From the NCBI GenBank assembly GCA_965233665.1, contig CBDDTG010000029.1:53747-117746 (forward strand): 64,000 nucleotides of DNA, given 5' to 3'. Positions 26,612 through 36,536 of this stretch are shown one piece after another; the stretch's first letter is position 1, and each line of letters opens with the position of its first letter. The stretch is from Bacterioplanes sp965233665. Lineage in GTDB: Bacteria; Pseudomonadota; Gammaproteobacteria; Pseudomonadales; Oceanobacteraceae. The notes under the pieces were generated by a model. The model was given only the letters and a program-made list of their open reading frames with translations. It was not told the DNA's origin and searched no databases. The position numbers and the translations under genes are program-made.

Positions 26612-27044
26612 CAACTGTTCTCCACATGGTGGTTAGCTTTTGACTGGTGTTCCAACACACGACACCAGCATTTTGCCTGGGTGCTTGACCAGCTTGGCAG
26701 CCCCGTTATAACAACACTCTTGCCCACAAATCGAACAATTCATACGAGCGTTTGAAACTGAGTGGCACACAATCGGTGAAAGCGCCAGCAATGTCAATAG
26801 ACACCCACTACGAGTTTTTACCGCCTACCTCTGTGGTAAAGCGCAGAAGCTACCCGCAGCGACGCTCTTTTTTGGCAAAGAAAGTGTCGACGACCAGACC
26901 ACACCCATGCGATGTCTGCTAACTGACACGCATTCTCAAAATAGCATCCTACTTTTTTGTTACTGTTTGTAATTACCCATAGGGCAATGTGAGTCGGATG
27001 CCATACACTCGAGTGACATAACAAAAACAACAAGAAGAATTGCC
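26612..27044. other. intergenic region between fadB and the PilJ-like gene (divergent)
   Basis: About 430 bp with no supported gene. It must contain the promoters of fadBA and of the plus-strand gene. A short symmetric GTTTGAAAC lies near 26751, and a TTATAA that could serve as the fadB -10 is near 26705-26712. A recognised fatty-acid regulator site of the AAAC...GTTT type was not found. Confidence 0.4.
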
Positions 27045-27839
27045 ATGAAGTCACTAACGCACTTTCTGTTTGCATTGCTTCTGTCCGCTGTTACCAGTTC
27101 GGCATTCGCAACCCCCCAGCAACTGATGCTCGACTTGCAGCACATGCGCTTGGCCTCCACCAACGCGGTCACCAACTTTTATATGTTTTCCGGGCTGGAT
27201 GCCGACAGTAAATACGACCGCCGGATAGGCAAAAGCATGGAGCGTTTTAAAGAAGCGCTGGGCAGCGCAAAACGCTTGGCCAGTGCCAATGGCATAGGCA
27301 CCGAGTTGGATGAAATCGAACAAGCCTGGGACAACTTCAGCCGTCTGATGGATGAAAATCGCAGCGACATGCACACGCGAGGCTACCCCAACGTACGGCT
27401 AGTGGATGAGATGGGTAAATTGAACGTAGCCATCGTAAAGCAGGCGTCTGGTGCCTATGCCAAACTGCGCGACAACAGCGGCATCGAACCCAGCCAACTG
27501 GTGCAAAAGAGTCGCGATTTGGCCCTGTTGATGGAAGAGATCACGTCACAATATTCAGCGCGTGGTACCACAAACTTGGGGCAAGTGTTTATGGGCTACC
27601 AAGGTCGCAGCCTAGAAGCCATGGCAGAAGACTTTCAGGCGCAACTGAATCAACTCGACACACTGATCAACAGCGAAAAAGCACGACGCATCATGGAAGA
27701 CATTGCCGCTAAATGGCAGTTTATGGAGCGCTCGGTACGCAACTACAACGAGAACACCGTGCCCTTTTTGGTAGTCAGCTATAACGACCGCATCGTTGAG
27801 CATTTTGAAGAACTCGAAGCCCTGATCGCAGCCAACTAA
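27045..27839 (+). CDS. periplasmic helical protein resembling the PilJ/NIT-type sensing module
   Basis: 264 residues with signal peptide MKSLTHFLFALLLSAVTSSAFA|TPQ, then an all-helical body: QQLMLDLQHMRLASTNAVTNFYMFSGLDAD, ERFKEALGSAKRLAS, DEIEQAWDNFSRLMDENRSD. This pattern of paired helices resembles type IV pili methyl-accepting sensor domains (PilJ-type), but there is no membrane anchor or signalling domain after it. It therefore seems a free periplasmic module. The ATG has AGAAG upstream. Transcribed alone; the role is unknown. Confidence 0.6.
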   Translation: MKSLTHFLFALLLSAVTSSAFATPQQLMLDLQHMRLASTNAVTNFYMFSGLDADSKYDRRIGKSMERFKEALGSAKRLASANGIGTELDEIEQAWDNFSRLMDENRSDMHTRGYPNVRLVDEMGKLNVAIVKQASGAYAKLRDNSGIEPSQLVQKSRDLALLMEEITSQYSARGTTNLGQVFMGYQGRSLEAMAEDFQAQLNQLDTLINSEKARRIMEDIAAKWQFMERSVRNYNENTVPFLVVSYNDRIVEHFEELEALIAAN

Positions 27840-27928
27840 GTTCTGCGCAACGTTAGTTGCCTGGCATAGAAACACGTCCTTTGCATCACCACGGCGCTGG
27901 CCAACTGCCAGCACGGCCTTCTTACTAA

Positions 27929-28002
27929 GGCCTGTTAACATCATTTAGCTCTTTGCTGCTGCAAAGCTCACAACAGCGTGATCGAAACAGTGTTAACAGG
28001 CC
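27929..28002. mobile_element. 74-bp MITE-like hairpin element
   Basis: Perfect 12-bp terminal inverted repeats GGCCTGTTAACA/TGTTAACAGGCC enclose about 50 bp, with an inner CTTTGC/GCAAAG stem. It is flanked by CTAA on the left and CTAG on the right, which fits the CTAR target duplicated by IS5-type elements. The right flank is also the TAG stop codon of the TSUP gene. It could alternatively act only as a terminator between two convergent genes. Confidence 0.5.
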
Positions 28003-28755
28003 CTAGCTTCCACTGAGCCCTTGCCACACCAACCAGCAAGAGTTCAACGCCAACAACGCCATCATAATGCGAAAGAACAGCTCACCCGACATGCGCCCGG
28101 CCAGCCAGCGACCGCTCACCACGCCCAACCAAGCCACTGGTATCAGTATCGCAGCACTCCAACTCAGGGTGATATCCAGCACGCCCAACATTCCGTAAGG
28201 AACACACTTGGCGAGGTTCATCATGCCAACAGTTGCACTCACCTGAGCCAGAAACCGGGAATGATCCAGTTTTTGCAGCAAGTAATACGCTTGCAGTGGC
28301 GCAGCACCGGCGTGCGCTAGCGTGCTGCCCACACCGGCTAGCATACCGTGCGCTGGGGCCAACACGCCCGCTGTTCGAGTCGTAATAAATCGCTGCACGG
28401 CAGGGACGAAGCGCTGAATCAGCACCCAAAAACCCATGCAGCCGATCAGCAATTGAATGCTGTGCTCATTGCTGCTGCCAAGCAACACAGTGCCCACGGC
28501 AATACCGGCTAACACACCCGGTATAAGCGGCCGAATCAATGGCCAAGACAGCTGCCGCCGATACCCCCAAACGGTCAAACCATCCATTAAGATCAAGATC
28601 GGCAACATCAAGCCAATGGCTATTTCACCGCCCACAAACGGCGCCATCATAGGTACAGCCACCGTACCTACACCGCCGGCGAAGCCGGATTTAGAAACAC
28701 CCGTGAGCCATACGCCGATGCAAGCGACCAGCCAAAAATGCCACTCCACATTCAT
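28003..28755 (-). CDS. TSUP (TauE/SafE) family membrane exporter
   Basis: About 250 residues with eight membrane helices in two related halves: GVWLTGVSKSGFAGGVGTVAVPMMAPFV in the first, GMLAGVGSTLAHAGAAPLQAYYLLQKLD in the second. The family moves sulfite, sulfoacetate or other small anions. The start is either ATG 28755, whose GGAG is only one base away, or GTG 28749, with GGAG at 7 nt; the second may be the true one. The stop codon TAG abuts the 74-bp hairpin element. It is divergent from a LysR regulator gene that probably controls it. Confidence 0.85.
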   Translation of the reverse strand: MNVEWHFWLVACIGVWLTGVSKSGFAGGVGTVAVPMMAPFVGGEIAIGLMLPILILMDGLTVWGYRRQLSWPLIRPLIPGVLAGIAVGTVLLGSSNEHSIQLLIGCMGFWVLIQRFVPAVQRFITTRTAGVLAPAHGMLAGVGSTLAHAGAAPLQAYYLLQKLDHSRFLAQVSATVGMMNLAKCVPYGMLGVLDITLSWSAAILIPVAWLGVVSGRWLAGRMSGELFFRIMMALLALNSCWLVWQGLSGS

Positions 28756-28853
28756 TCTCCGTAATAGATTGCGGCCAACGATACATTGCACACTGCACAT
28801 GTAACTGCCAAAACGCGCTGCGCTGACTGTGGCGTATAATAGTTCGCCGAATA

Positions 28854-28889
28854 CGAATAATAATCCCATAATCTGGCAGTGATTATTCG
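28854..28889. promoter_or_regulatory. inverted repeat between TSUP and LysR genes
   Basis: Arms CGAATAAT (28854-28861) and ATTATTCG (28882-28889), separated by 20 bp and placed 28 bp before the LysR start in the divergent promoter region. This fits a LysR-type operator, but the assignment is inference. Confidence 0.45.
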
Positions 28890-28916
28890 ATTTATTAGAA
28901 GGCAACTGGAAAGCAG

Positions 28917-29798
28917 ATGAAATCGACTCTAGAACAGTGGCGCATGTTTAAAGCCGTGGTCGACCACGGCGGCTACGCCCAAGCCTCGGCTGCGATTCAC
29001 AAGAGCCAGTCAACCATCAGCTATGGCGTGCACAAACTGCAGCAACAACTGGGCGTGCAACTGCTGGAAGTAGAAGGTCGCAAAGCCCTACTCACGCACC
29101 ATGGTCGAACGCTGCTGCAACGCGCGGAGCAGCTGCTCAACCAGGCAGACAGTTTGGATCAAGTGGCCAGTTCACTGAGCCAGGGCATTGAGCCACTGGT
29201 GCGCCTGGCTGTCGATACCGTGTATCCAGCGGAAACCTTGTTTGATGCCTTCGAGCTGTTTTCGCAACGCTTCCCCGATACCCGCATTGAGCTGGACGAA
29301 TTTGTGCTTAATGGCGGCAACGAGCGCTTGCTTGAAGGTGAGACTGACTTACTGATCACCTCCAGCGTACCGCCGGGCTATCACGGCCAGTTAATTCATC
29401 GCGCCAGGTTTTTGCCGGTTGCTGCTCCCGGGCACCCATTGCTTACTCTAGGCAGGCCTGTCACCTTCGAAGATCTACCGGCACAACGGCAAATCGTGCT
29501 GCGCGACAGCGGCCGCCATCGCTCGGCCAGTGGTGGCTGGCTGGGGGCGCATCAACGGTGGACGGTTTCTCATACCAGCACTCGCCTGACCATCATCCGT
29601 CGCGGTCTTGGCTTTGCCTGGATGCCAGAGCATTTAGTGATAAGCGATTTAAGTGCCGGCACGCTGATGGAAATCCCGTTCGCCGACGATGCTCATCGCT
29701 ATGTCGACCTGCATTTGGTCAGCGCCCACGGCGGCAACGCCGGTCCGGCGACACAAGCCCTGACACAGCTGTTAAAACGCGACTCAAGACAAAGCTGA
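28917..29798 (+). CDS. LysR-family transcriptional regulator
   Basis: 293 residues. The N-terminal winged helix-turn-helix covers about 1-60 (WRMFKAVVDHGGYAQASAAIHKSQSTISYGVHKLQQQLGVQLLE), then a linker helix and the periplasmic-binding-like effector domain (VRLAVDTVYPAETLFDAFELF, DLLITSSVPPGY). Divergently transcribed from the TSUP exporter with 161 bp between the starts, so it probably regulates that gene and itself. The effector is unknown; in similar pairs it is an organic or sulfur anion. Confidence 0.92.
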   Translation: MKSTLEQWRMFKAVVDHGGYAQASAAIHKSQSTISYGVHKLQQQLGVQLLEVEGRKALLTHHGRTLLQRAEQLLNQADSLDQVASSLSQGIEPLVRLAVDTVYPAETLFDAFELFSQRFPDTRIELDEFVLNGGNERLLEGETDLLITSSVPPGYHGQLIHRARFLPVAAPGHPLLTLGRPVTFEDLPAQRQIVLRDSGRHRSASGGWLGAHQRWTVSHTSTRLTIIRRGLGFAWMPEHLVISDLSAGTLMEIPFADDAHRYVDLHLVSAHGGNAGPATQALTQLLKRDSRQS

Positions 29799-29882
29799 CT
29801 ATAGAGTCAACAACCGACCAGCGGCAGGTGACAAGGCGCCAACGGATCATTACTATGCCGCGCTTTTGTCAGAGAGTGCCCT

Positions 29883-31066
29883 ATGAGTTCTCAGCCGCAA
29901 CGCGGTCGCGTTTTTGGCAGCGCCTTAATTATTGCCGGTACGACCATCGGCGCTGGTATGTTAGCCCTTCCTCTCGCCTCCGCTGGCTTGGGTATTATTA
30001 ACGCCAGCCTGCTGCTGGTGGTCATGTGGGCGTTGATGGCCTACACCGCCTTGCTAATGCTGGAGCTGCATCAGCATGCCGATGCCGACGCTACCCTAAA
30101 CCGCTTGGCTCATCAGTTTCTCGGCAGCCATGGCCAGTGGCTCGCTTCGGCTGCCATCCTATTTTTGTTGTACAGCTTATGCGCAGCTTACATTTCCGGC
30201 GGCGGCGGCCAGATGCAGCACAGCCTGCAGCAATATTGGCCACAAGCCCAAGCGGCAGTGGCATCGTTTTATTCACCCTGCTGGTAGCCGTGGTAGTGAT
30301 ACTTGGGACGCGCCAGGTGGACATCATTAACCGCGGGCTATTCACGTTAAAGATTGTTGCCTTGGTAACATCACTGGTTTTAATTACCCCTCACATCAGC
30401 GCTGGCCATCTCGTCGACATGCCGCTTCAACAAGGCTTATTACTGGCCGCCATACCCGTGGTGTTTACCTCATTTGGCTTTCACAGCAGCATTCCCTCGA
30501 TCGTGCGCTACCTAGATTTGAACATCGCCAACGTGCGCCGAGCCTTGCTGTGGGGTTCTAGCCTGCCACTGGTGGTGTACCTGCTGTGGCAACTGGCCAG
30601 TTTTGGCAGCCTGGGCGCGGATGAACTGCAGCGCAGCGGTTCATTGCCCGACTTTATGCAAGCCATTCGCGACGTCATCGCTCAGCCCATGGTCGCCAGC
30701 GGCGTTTCCTGGTTTGCCGATTTAGCACTGGCAACGTCTTTTTTAGGGGTAAGCCTTGGGCTGTTTGATTTTCTGGCCGATACCTTTAGCGCCAGCAACA
30801 GACGCGGCGGCCGCATGGGCGTTGGTCTGATTACCTTTATCCCACCGCTGCTATTTGCCCTGTATTACCCAGAAGGATTTATTGCTGCACTTGGATATGC
30901 CGCCATTGCACTGGCCGTGCTCGCGCTGTGGCTGCCCGCCGCTATGGTGTTTCAAAGCCGTAGGCGTTACCCAGATGCCGATTATCAAGTCATGGGAGGC
31001 GCCGTTGCGCTCGCTTTGGTAGCCACTTGTGGGGTCGTCATAATTGCCGCGCAATTACTGCAGTAG
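29883..31066 (+). pseudogene. tyrP: tyrosine permease TyrP-like, broken by a single-base loss
   Basis: HAAAP-family aromatic amino acid/proton symporter. The first frame (29883-30287) gives GSALIIAGTTIGAGMLALPLASAG and LYSLCAAYISGGGG; the second frame, used to 31066, gives GTRQVDIINRGLFTLKIV, FTSFGFHSSIPSIVRYLD and FADLALATSFLGVSLGLFDFLADTF. Together they match TyrP from end to end, at about 394 residues. Adding one G to the GG at 30260-30261 would join the frames as AAV-GIVLFTLLV, exactly as in TyrP. No slippery heptamer was seen, so this is a frameshift mutation or a sequencing error. If real, the protein stops after about 134 residues. Confidence 0.85.
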
Positions 31067-31143
31067 TAAATCGTGACTTGTACCCCAGCAAAAGTCTGTG
31101 ACTTTTCTACACTAATATGGATTTCAAACCCGAGAGCGTGTTT

Positions 31144-31902
31144 ATGAACCTGACCCGTCGTTTTTTTGCCAGCCTGGCACTGGCATTTATCATGCAACCA
31201 GCGCTGGCTGATGACCTGCCCAAGGTGCACCTGTTTACGGAGCAGTTTCCGCCGTACAACATGACCTCTAATGCCGAGCCCTTTGCTCATAGCGAAGACG
31301 ACATTATGGGTCTTTGTACCAATCTGGTACAAAGCATCATGCGCGAGGCTGGCGTTAACTATGATATGCGCCTGCGCAACTGGTCAGCTGGCCTCAATCG
31401 GGCGACACAAAAACCCAACCATGGCTTGTTTTGCATGGCGCGCAATGCAGAGCGCGACAAGCAGTTCATTATGGTTGGCCCACTGACCTCACTGCGCTGG
31501 ACGTTGTTTGGCGCCGCGGACTCCAGCATCACACTGAAAAGCCTGGAAGACGCCAAACCCTACACCATTGGTGGCTACGATGGCGACGCCATGACCAAAA
31601 AGCTACAGGAAATGGGTCTAAACGTTTCCGCCATTAGTAATGACCGCTTCAACCCACGTCGTCTTGAGCTTGGCCAGGTTGATTTATGGATCTCCGATCG
31701 CTTGTCCGGCCCCTATGTCGCCGCCGATGCGTTCGATATTGTTGGCCTGAAGCCGATTTTGGAGTTCGAAAAGATGGATCTGTATTTGGGCATGAACCCA
31801 GAAACAGACCCTCGCGTTTTAAAACGCATTCAAGAAGCCTACCGCACCCTAGAAAACAAAGGCACGTTGCGCGACATTCGCCGCAGCCACGGCATGCAGT
31901 AA
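31144..31902 (+). CDS. periplasmic solute-binding protein (SBP_bac_3 / amino-acid type)
   Basis: 252 residues with signal peptide MNLTRRFFASLALAFIMQPALA|DDL. The mature part has the family features KVHLFTEQFPPYNM, IMGLCTNLVQSIMREAGV, GLFCMARNAERDKQF, YTIGGYDGDAMTKKLQEMG and RIQEAYRTLENKGTLRDIRRSHG. No ABC permease or ATPase lies nearby. Orphans of this kind often act as stand-alone sensors or work with a distant transporter. The ATG at 31144 gives a clean signal peptide; the frame opens at 31117. The ligand is unknown. Confidence 0.85.
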   Translation: MNLTRRFFASLALAFIMQPALADDLPKVHLFTEQFPPYNMTSNAEPFAHSEDDIMGLCTNLVQSIMREAGVNYDMRLRNWSAGLNRATQKPNHGLFCMARNAERDKQFIMVGPLTSLRWTLFGAADSSITLKSLEDAKPYTIGGYDGDAMTKKLQEMGLNVSAISNDRFNPRRLELGQVDLWISDRLSGPYVAADAFDIVGLKPILEFEKMDLYLGMNPETDPRVLKRIQEAYRTLENKGTLRDIRRSHGMQ

Positions 31903-31958
31903 ATATACGAGGCTCAAGCCTGTGTAAGGGCGGCGAAGGATACGCCGCCCAGCAACAC

Positions 31959-33212
31959 TCAGCGAGAGGTTGGCATCGCCTGAAATACCGGCATCAATAG
32001 TTGCATCAATGGTGCCTTAGCACCCGCAGCAAACTCTAAATTACCTTGTTGCAATGACGCATCCAGCGCGTAGCCATCGGCGGTTTTTTCTACGAACTGA
32101 ATTTGCACAGCTTGGCTCAGTTGCTGAGTCACCAATGGATGAGACACCATCTGACCATTCAGGCTCGCTTTCAACACTCCGGTGGTGGCAGACACGTACT
32201 GCTGTTGGAAATCGGCACTGTTAAAATCGACCTGAGGCAGATCCAGACGCAGATTACCGGCAAGACGAGTCGCCATGATGTCTAGGTCGAGATTATCAAT
32301 GGCAACATAGAGTCCGCTGCCCACAAGGTCTTTAATCGCGGCCAAAAATGCCTCAACGTCTTCTTCAGCCGGCTCACCCTGCAACTGTTGCAGCATGGTC
32401 GTTACCTTGGCATACGCGGCAAAGTCCAGCGCACCAACGCTCATGGCCACATCAACTTTACCCACGTCGTTGCCATCTTTGGTAATGGCCGCAACACTCA
32501 AGCTTGAACGCGAATCCAGTGTTTTCTGCTGCTGGTCGAGCACCACTTGATTGCTCATGGCGATATCTGTCATGGCCAGCTCACCGTTGCCGCCCGTTGC
32601 AATAACCTCAGCAATGCGCAGTTCTTGCTCGCCTAGCGGCACGCCATCCACCAGCTGGTAATCACCCGAGCCTGTGATACCTCCAAAACCGAGGTCACCC
32701 ATGTCCTTGAGTGTCATTACAACGCTGGGCAAATTGAACTGGTATTTGATGTGTCCGTCAGCCGACGCCAGCACTTGGGCTTCCAGGGCAGAAAAATCAA
32801 CCGGTGTATCAGCAATATGGGGCTGATACTCGTCCATTTTCATCGCCACTTGCTGCTCACCAAAGGGCGCCAGGTACGACTCGATCACCAACGGCAGTTG
32901 TAGCTGTTCAATGTTAGACGTAACGCTGACACCCAACACACCGTGACTCACTTGGTTGTGCAGAGTCCAGTTGATGGGCATTTGCGCTTGCTCAAGTAAC
33001 GCCTGAACTTCTTCGCTCTTAGGCTCGATATGCAGGGTAAAGGTTGAAGACAAGTATCCCGCTTGATACTGACGCAAAGTGACATCAACGTCCGGACTTT
33101 GCAGCTGAGAAACCATGCTCTCAACTCGATACTGCGCGATCTGCCCCACCGCAAACGGCCATGCCGCTGCTGCCGTCACACCGACCACAGCCACCCATTT
33201 AATTGCACTCAC
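31959..33212 (-). CDS. DUF945 (YdgA-like) periplasmic/membrane-anchored protein
   Basis: 417 residues with an N-terminal membrane anchor (WVAVVGVTAAAAWPFAVG) followed by the DUF945 pattern: QYRVESMVSQLQ, LRQYQAGYLSSTFTLHIE, LHNQVSHGVLG and a repetitive beta-rich C-terminal half ending EFAAGAKAPLMQLLMPVF. Function is unknown; homologues lie in the inner membrane facing the periplasm. The start is GTG at 33212, with GGGAG about 7 nt upstream. Transcribed alone. Confidence 0.85.
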   Translation of the reverse strand: MSAIKWVAVVGVTAAAAWPFAVGQIAQYRVESMVSQLQSPDVDVTLRQYQAGYLSSTFTLHIEPKSEEVQALLEQAQMPINWTLHNQVSHGVLGVSVTSNIEQLQLPLVIESYLAPFGEQQVAMKMDEYQPHIADTPVDFSALEAQVLASADGHIKYQFNLPSVVMTLKDMGDLGFGGITGSGDYQLVDGVPLGEQELRIAEVIATGGNGELAMTDIAMSNQVVLDQQQKTLDSRSSLSVAAITKDGNDVGKVDVAMSVGALDFAAYAKVTTMLQQLQGEPAEEDVEAFLAAIKDLVGSGLYVAIDNLDLDIMATRLAGNLRLDLPQVDFNSADFQQQYVSATTGVLKASLNGQMVSHPLVTQQLSQAVQIQFVEKTADGYALDASLQQGNLEFAAGAKAPLMQLLMPVFQAMPTSR

Positions 33213-33411
33213 AAAGATGCTCCCTATCGGTTATGCCTTCTTAGGCAACGGTTAACGGGCAGGCAGCGAAAAGAAAAGGGACGGAAAGAACATCCTTATC
33301 ATTAGCAGCCTCCCCTGGCCGGCGGGATTGTATAGAAGCGCCCGACAAACATCGAGCGATGCAGATCACAGCGAGGGCTAAAAAAACACACCTACTAACA
33401 GCGCAATGGCG

Positions 33412-36400
33412 TTACTCCAGCGCATCGGCCATTGCCTGGATGGTGCGGCCCATGGCACGGTGCACGTTATCTAACATGACGTACAAGGCTGGCAATACCA
33501 GCAGGCAAACAAAGGTGGTGAATAAAATGCCAAAGCCTAAAGATACCGCCATCGGGGTAATAAACTGCGCCTGGCGCGAGGTTTCAAACACCATGGGCGA
33601 TAAGCCACCAAATGTGGTTAACGTGGTCAGTAAGATCGGCCGAAAGCGGCGAACACCGGCTTCCATCACCGCCTGCATGGCACTTAACTGGGCCTCGCGG
33701 CGACGCTGATTGGCGTAATTCACCAAAATCAAACTGTCGTTGACCACCACCCCAGCCAGCGCCACGATGCCCATGATGCTCATGATCGACAGGCCATAGC
33801 CAAGCATTAAATGGCCAATCATGGCGCCCACGGCGCCAAATGGAATCACCATCATAATCAAAAGCGGCTGACTGTAGCTGCGGAACGGAATCGCCAACAG
33901 CACATAAATCAGCAGCATCGAAAACATGCCGTACAACTGCAGGCTCTGCTTGCTCTCTTGGGTATCGGCCTGGCGGCCACGAAAACCAAAATCCACCCGC
34001 GGATATTTAGAACGCAAGTCGATAAATACGTCATCATTCAACACCGCCATGACGGCTGGAATTTGCTCCCTAGGCTCAACTTCAGCGGTCACTCGCACAA
34101 TTTGCTGGCCATCGCGGCGACTGATACTGGCCGGCGAGCGACTCTTTTGCAGCTCAGCAATTTCTACCAGAGGCACATAGCCGCCCGCCGGTGTGCGAAT
34201 TTGCAGCTGCTCAATGTCGGCACTGTAACGGCGCTCTTGTTCTGGCAAGCGCACCAGCACAGTGACTTCATTGCTTTCGCGCTGCTGGCGCAATGCGCGC
34301 GCACCGTACAACGCCGCCCGTACCTGCTGCGCCACATCATCGGCGCTCAGACCTAAACCACGCCCCATGGCATTGAGGGTGACATCCCACTGCGGCGTAC
34401 CGCTGGTGAAACTGTTAGCCACGTCGGCCACCCCGCCAATGCTGGACAGCGCCATAGCCAAATCGGCGCTGGCAGCGGCCAACTCTGTGGTGCTGGAGCC
34501 ACGTAATTCAACCGTCAATCCTGCGCCCCCCGAAGGGCCGCCACCGCGCTCAGAATCGAAAGTTAGACTGCGAATACCGGCGATTTCACCCAATGCCTCA
34601 CGCCAGCGCTTGACCAGCTCCGCCGCACTGATGGGACGCACGTCGTAATCCACCAGCCGGGCTTCAATTTCAACGGTGGAACCCTGAATTTGCCCTTCAA
34701 CACTGAGCACTAGGATATTCCCTTCGGCCTCAATGGGAGCCACCACCTGCTGCAACCGCTGCTCCATCAGCTCGCGCATTGCACGCGCCTGCACCAACGG
34801 CGCATTGGGGTATAACTCGATGGTGGCGACAGCAAACTCGCCCTCCAGCCGCGGGAACATACTGAACCCCATGCGACCACTGGCCGGCACTGCCAGCACC
34901 ATCGCCGCAATGGTCACCGCAACGGCCAACGTCATGCCGGGCGCACGCAAACAGCGCTGCAATACTGGCTTATAGATGTTCTCAATAAATCGGTGCAGCC
35001 GCTGATCGACTTTTTCTTGCGCCGCATCCAACCGCCGGCCCAACTTGGATGCCGGCTGTTGCTTCATGTTGCCAAGGTGAGTTGGCAGAATAAATAAGGC
35101 TTCCAACCAAGAAATTAGGAAGCAACAAATCACCACCACCGGAATGGCAATAAACAACTTACCCATAAACCCAGGTAAGGCCAACAAGGGTAAAAAAGCG
35201 GCGATATTGGTTAAAATGGCAAACGCCAGCGGCATCGCCACCTCACGCGCGCCATGCACCGCCGCATCCATAAATGGCATGCCACGTTGCATATGCTCAT
35301 AAATGTTTTCGCCAGCAATAATGGCGTCATCCACGACAATTCCAAGCGCCACAATAAAGGCAAACATAGAAATCATATTGATGGAAATATCCGCCACTGG
35401 CAGCAGCAACAAGGCACCCAAAAAGGCGGTAGGAATGCCCATGGTGACCCAAAACGCCAGCCGGTATTCAAGAAATAAACTGAGCAGCACCAGCACCAAA
35501 ATCAAACCAATCGCCGCATTTTTTAGCAGCAAACCGACGCGTTCACGATAAGTTTTACCGTCATCGTCGGTCACGATCAGTTCAACACCCGGCGGCAAGT
35601 TGGCGCGTATGTTTTCTAATTTGCCGTAAGCCGCCTCGACCACCGTCAGTGGCGTTTGGTTTTCTGCGCGATAAATATCAAAGCGCAGTGATGTTTGGCC
35701 GTTGTAAGTGACCTCGCGATTGCTGTCGCCAAAGCCTTCGCGCACTTTGGCCACATCGCCCAAGCGCAATTGCACGCCCGCCGCGTCTGATACCAGCGGC
35801 AGCTGGCGAAAATCACGGGCCCAATAAGCTTTATCATCAAGGGTGACCAAAATATCACCGCCAGGTGATTTCACCTCGCCGGCACTTTGCTCGAGGGCAT
35901 TGTCACCAATTTGGGTGGCAATTTGGCGCATGGTAAGGCCATAACGCTGCAAATCCTGCTGCGTGACCTCAACATGAATTTCTTCATCTGGCACACCGAG
36001 AATCTCGACCTTGCTGATATCCGGCGATGACAGCAGCTCCTCTCGCACTTGCTCGGCTAAGCGCTTTAACGCAAACATATCCAGCGGCCCAAACATGGCC
36101 AGTTCCATCACTTCAATCGAGCGACTGGCAATACTGACGACCGGCCGCTCAATTTGTGCGGGAAAGGTGCTGATGCGATTGACCGCCTGCTGAATGTCTT
36201 GATAAGCCTGCTGTTTATCTGTGCTGTTTTCCAGCTCTACCCTAACCTGGGCCGAGCCCTGGGACGCCTCCGCGCGTATTTCTTTAAATCCATCGAGCTG
36301 CGACAGCTCGTTCTCAATCGGCAAAATAACACCGTTGGCCATTTCCTCCGGCGTAGCGCCTGGGTAGCCGACGTTAACGATGATCATGTCGGCTTCAAAC

Positions 36401-36531
36401 GGCGGGATAAACTCCTTACGAATGGTCAGCGACATAACAAAGCCACCGACAATTAAAAACAGCATCAGCAGGTTAGGTGCCACACCGTGACGCGCCATCC
36501 AGGCGATTGGGCCGCGCTTGTAGTTACTCAT
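33412..36531 (-). CDS. RND efflux permease (HAE1/AcrB-like)
   Basis: About 1,039 residues, full length. N-terminal helix VAPNLLMLFLIVGGFVMSLTIR, first periplasmic loop, TM4 with VALGIVVDDAIIAGENIYEHM (Asp-Asp proton relay), second loop with RRDGQQIVRVTAEV, and the C-terminal bundle with MGIVALAGVVVNDSLILVNYAN. ATG 36531 has GGTGAG just upstream; GTG 36540, overlapping the adaptor stop, is possible. Third gene of a channel-adaptor-permease operon. The sequence is more like the multi-substrate or metabolite branch with PNLLM starts than like AcrB itself; the substrate is unknown. Confidence 0.93.
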   Translation of the reverse strand: MSNYKRGPIAWMARHGVAPNLLMLFLIVGGFVMSLTIRKEFIPPFEADMIIVNVGYPGATPEEMANGVILPIENELSQLDGFKEIRAEASQGSAQVRVELENSTDKQQAYQDIQQAVNRISTFPAQIERPVVSIASRSIEVMELAMFGPLDMFALKRLAEQVREELLSSPDISKVEILGVPDEEIHVEVTQQDLQRYGLTMRQIATQIGDNALEQSAGEVKSPGGDILVTLDDKAYWARDFRQLPLVSDAAGVQLRLGDVAKVREGFGDSNREVTYNGQTSLRFDIYRAENQTPLTVVEAAYGKLENIRANLPPGVELIVTDDDGKTYRERVGLLLKNAAIGLILVLVLLSLFLEYRLAFWVTMGIPTAFLGALLLLPVADISINMISMFAFIVALGIVVDDAIIAGENIYEHMQRGMPFMDAAVHGAREVAMPLAFAILTNIAAFLPLLALPGFMGKLFIAIPVVVICCFLISWLEALFILPTHLGNMKQQPASKLGRRLDAAQEKVDQRLHRFIENIYKPVLQRCLRAPGMTLAVAVTIAAMVLAVPASGRMGFSMFPRLEGEFAVATIELYPNAPLVQARAMRELMEQRLQQVVAPIEAEGNILVLSVEGQIQGSTVEIEARLVDYDVRPISAAELVKRWREALGEIAGIRSLTFDSERGGGPSGGAGLTVELRGSSTTELAAASADLAMALSSIGGVADVANSFTSGTPQWDVTLNAMGRGLGLSADDVAQQVRAALYGARALRQQRESNEVTVLVRLPEQERRYSADIEQLQIRTPAGGYVPLVEIAELQKSRSPASISRRDGQQIVRVTAEVEPREQIPAVMAVLNDDVFIDLRSKYPRVDFGFRGRQADTQESKQSLQLYGMFSMLLIYVLLAIPFRSYSQPLLIMMVIPFGAVGAMIGHLMLGYGLSIMSIMGIVALAGVVVNDSLILVNYANQRRREAQLSAMQAVMEAGVRRFRPILLTTLTTFGGLSPMVFETSRQAQFITPMAVSLGFGILFTTFVCLLVLPALYVMLDNVHRAMGRTIQAMADALE

Positions 36532-36536
36532 AGAAC

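Noticed and set aside
26745..26760. fatty-acid regulator (PsrA/FadR-like) operator upstream of fadB
   Set aside because: GTTTGAAAC is symmetric but in the opposite orientation to the AAAC...GTTT type.
30240..30275. programmed -1 frameshift in tyrP
   Set aside because: No X XXY YYZ slippery heptamer and no evident downstream stem; simple base loss explains it better.
33811..34356. 181-codon plus-strand frame inside the RND permease
   Set aside because: Antisense shadow of the conserved permease.
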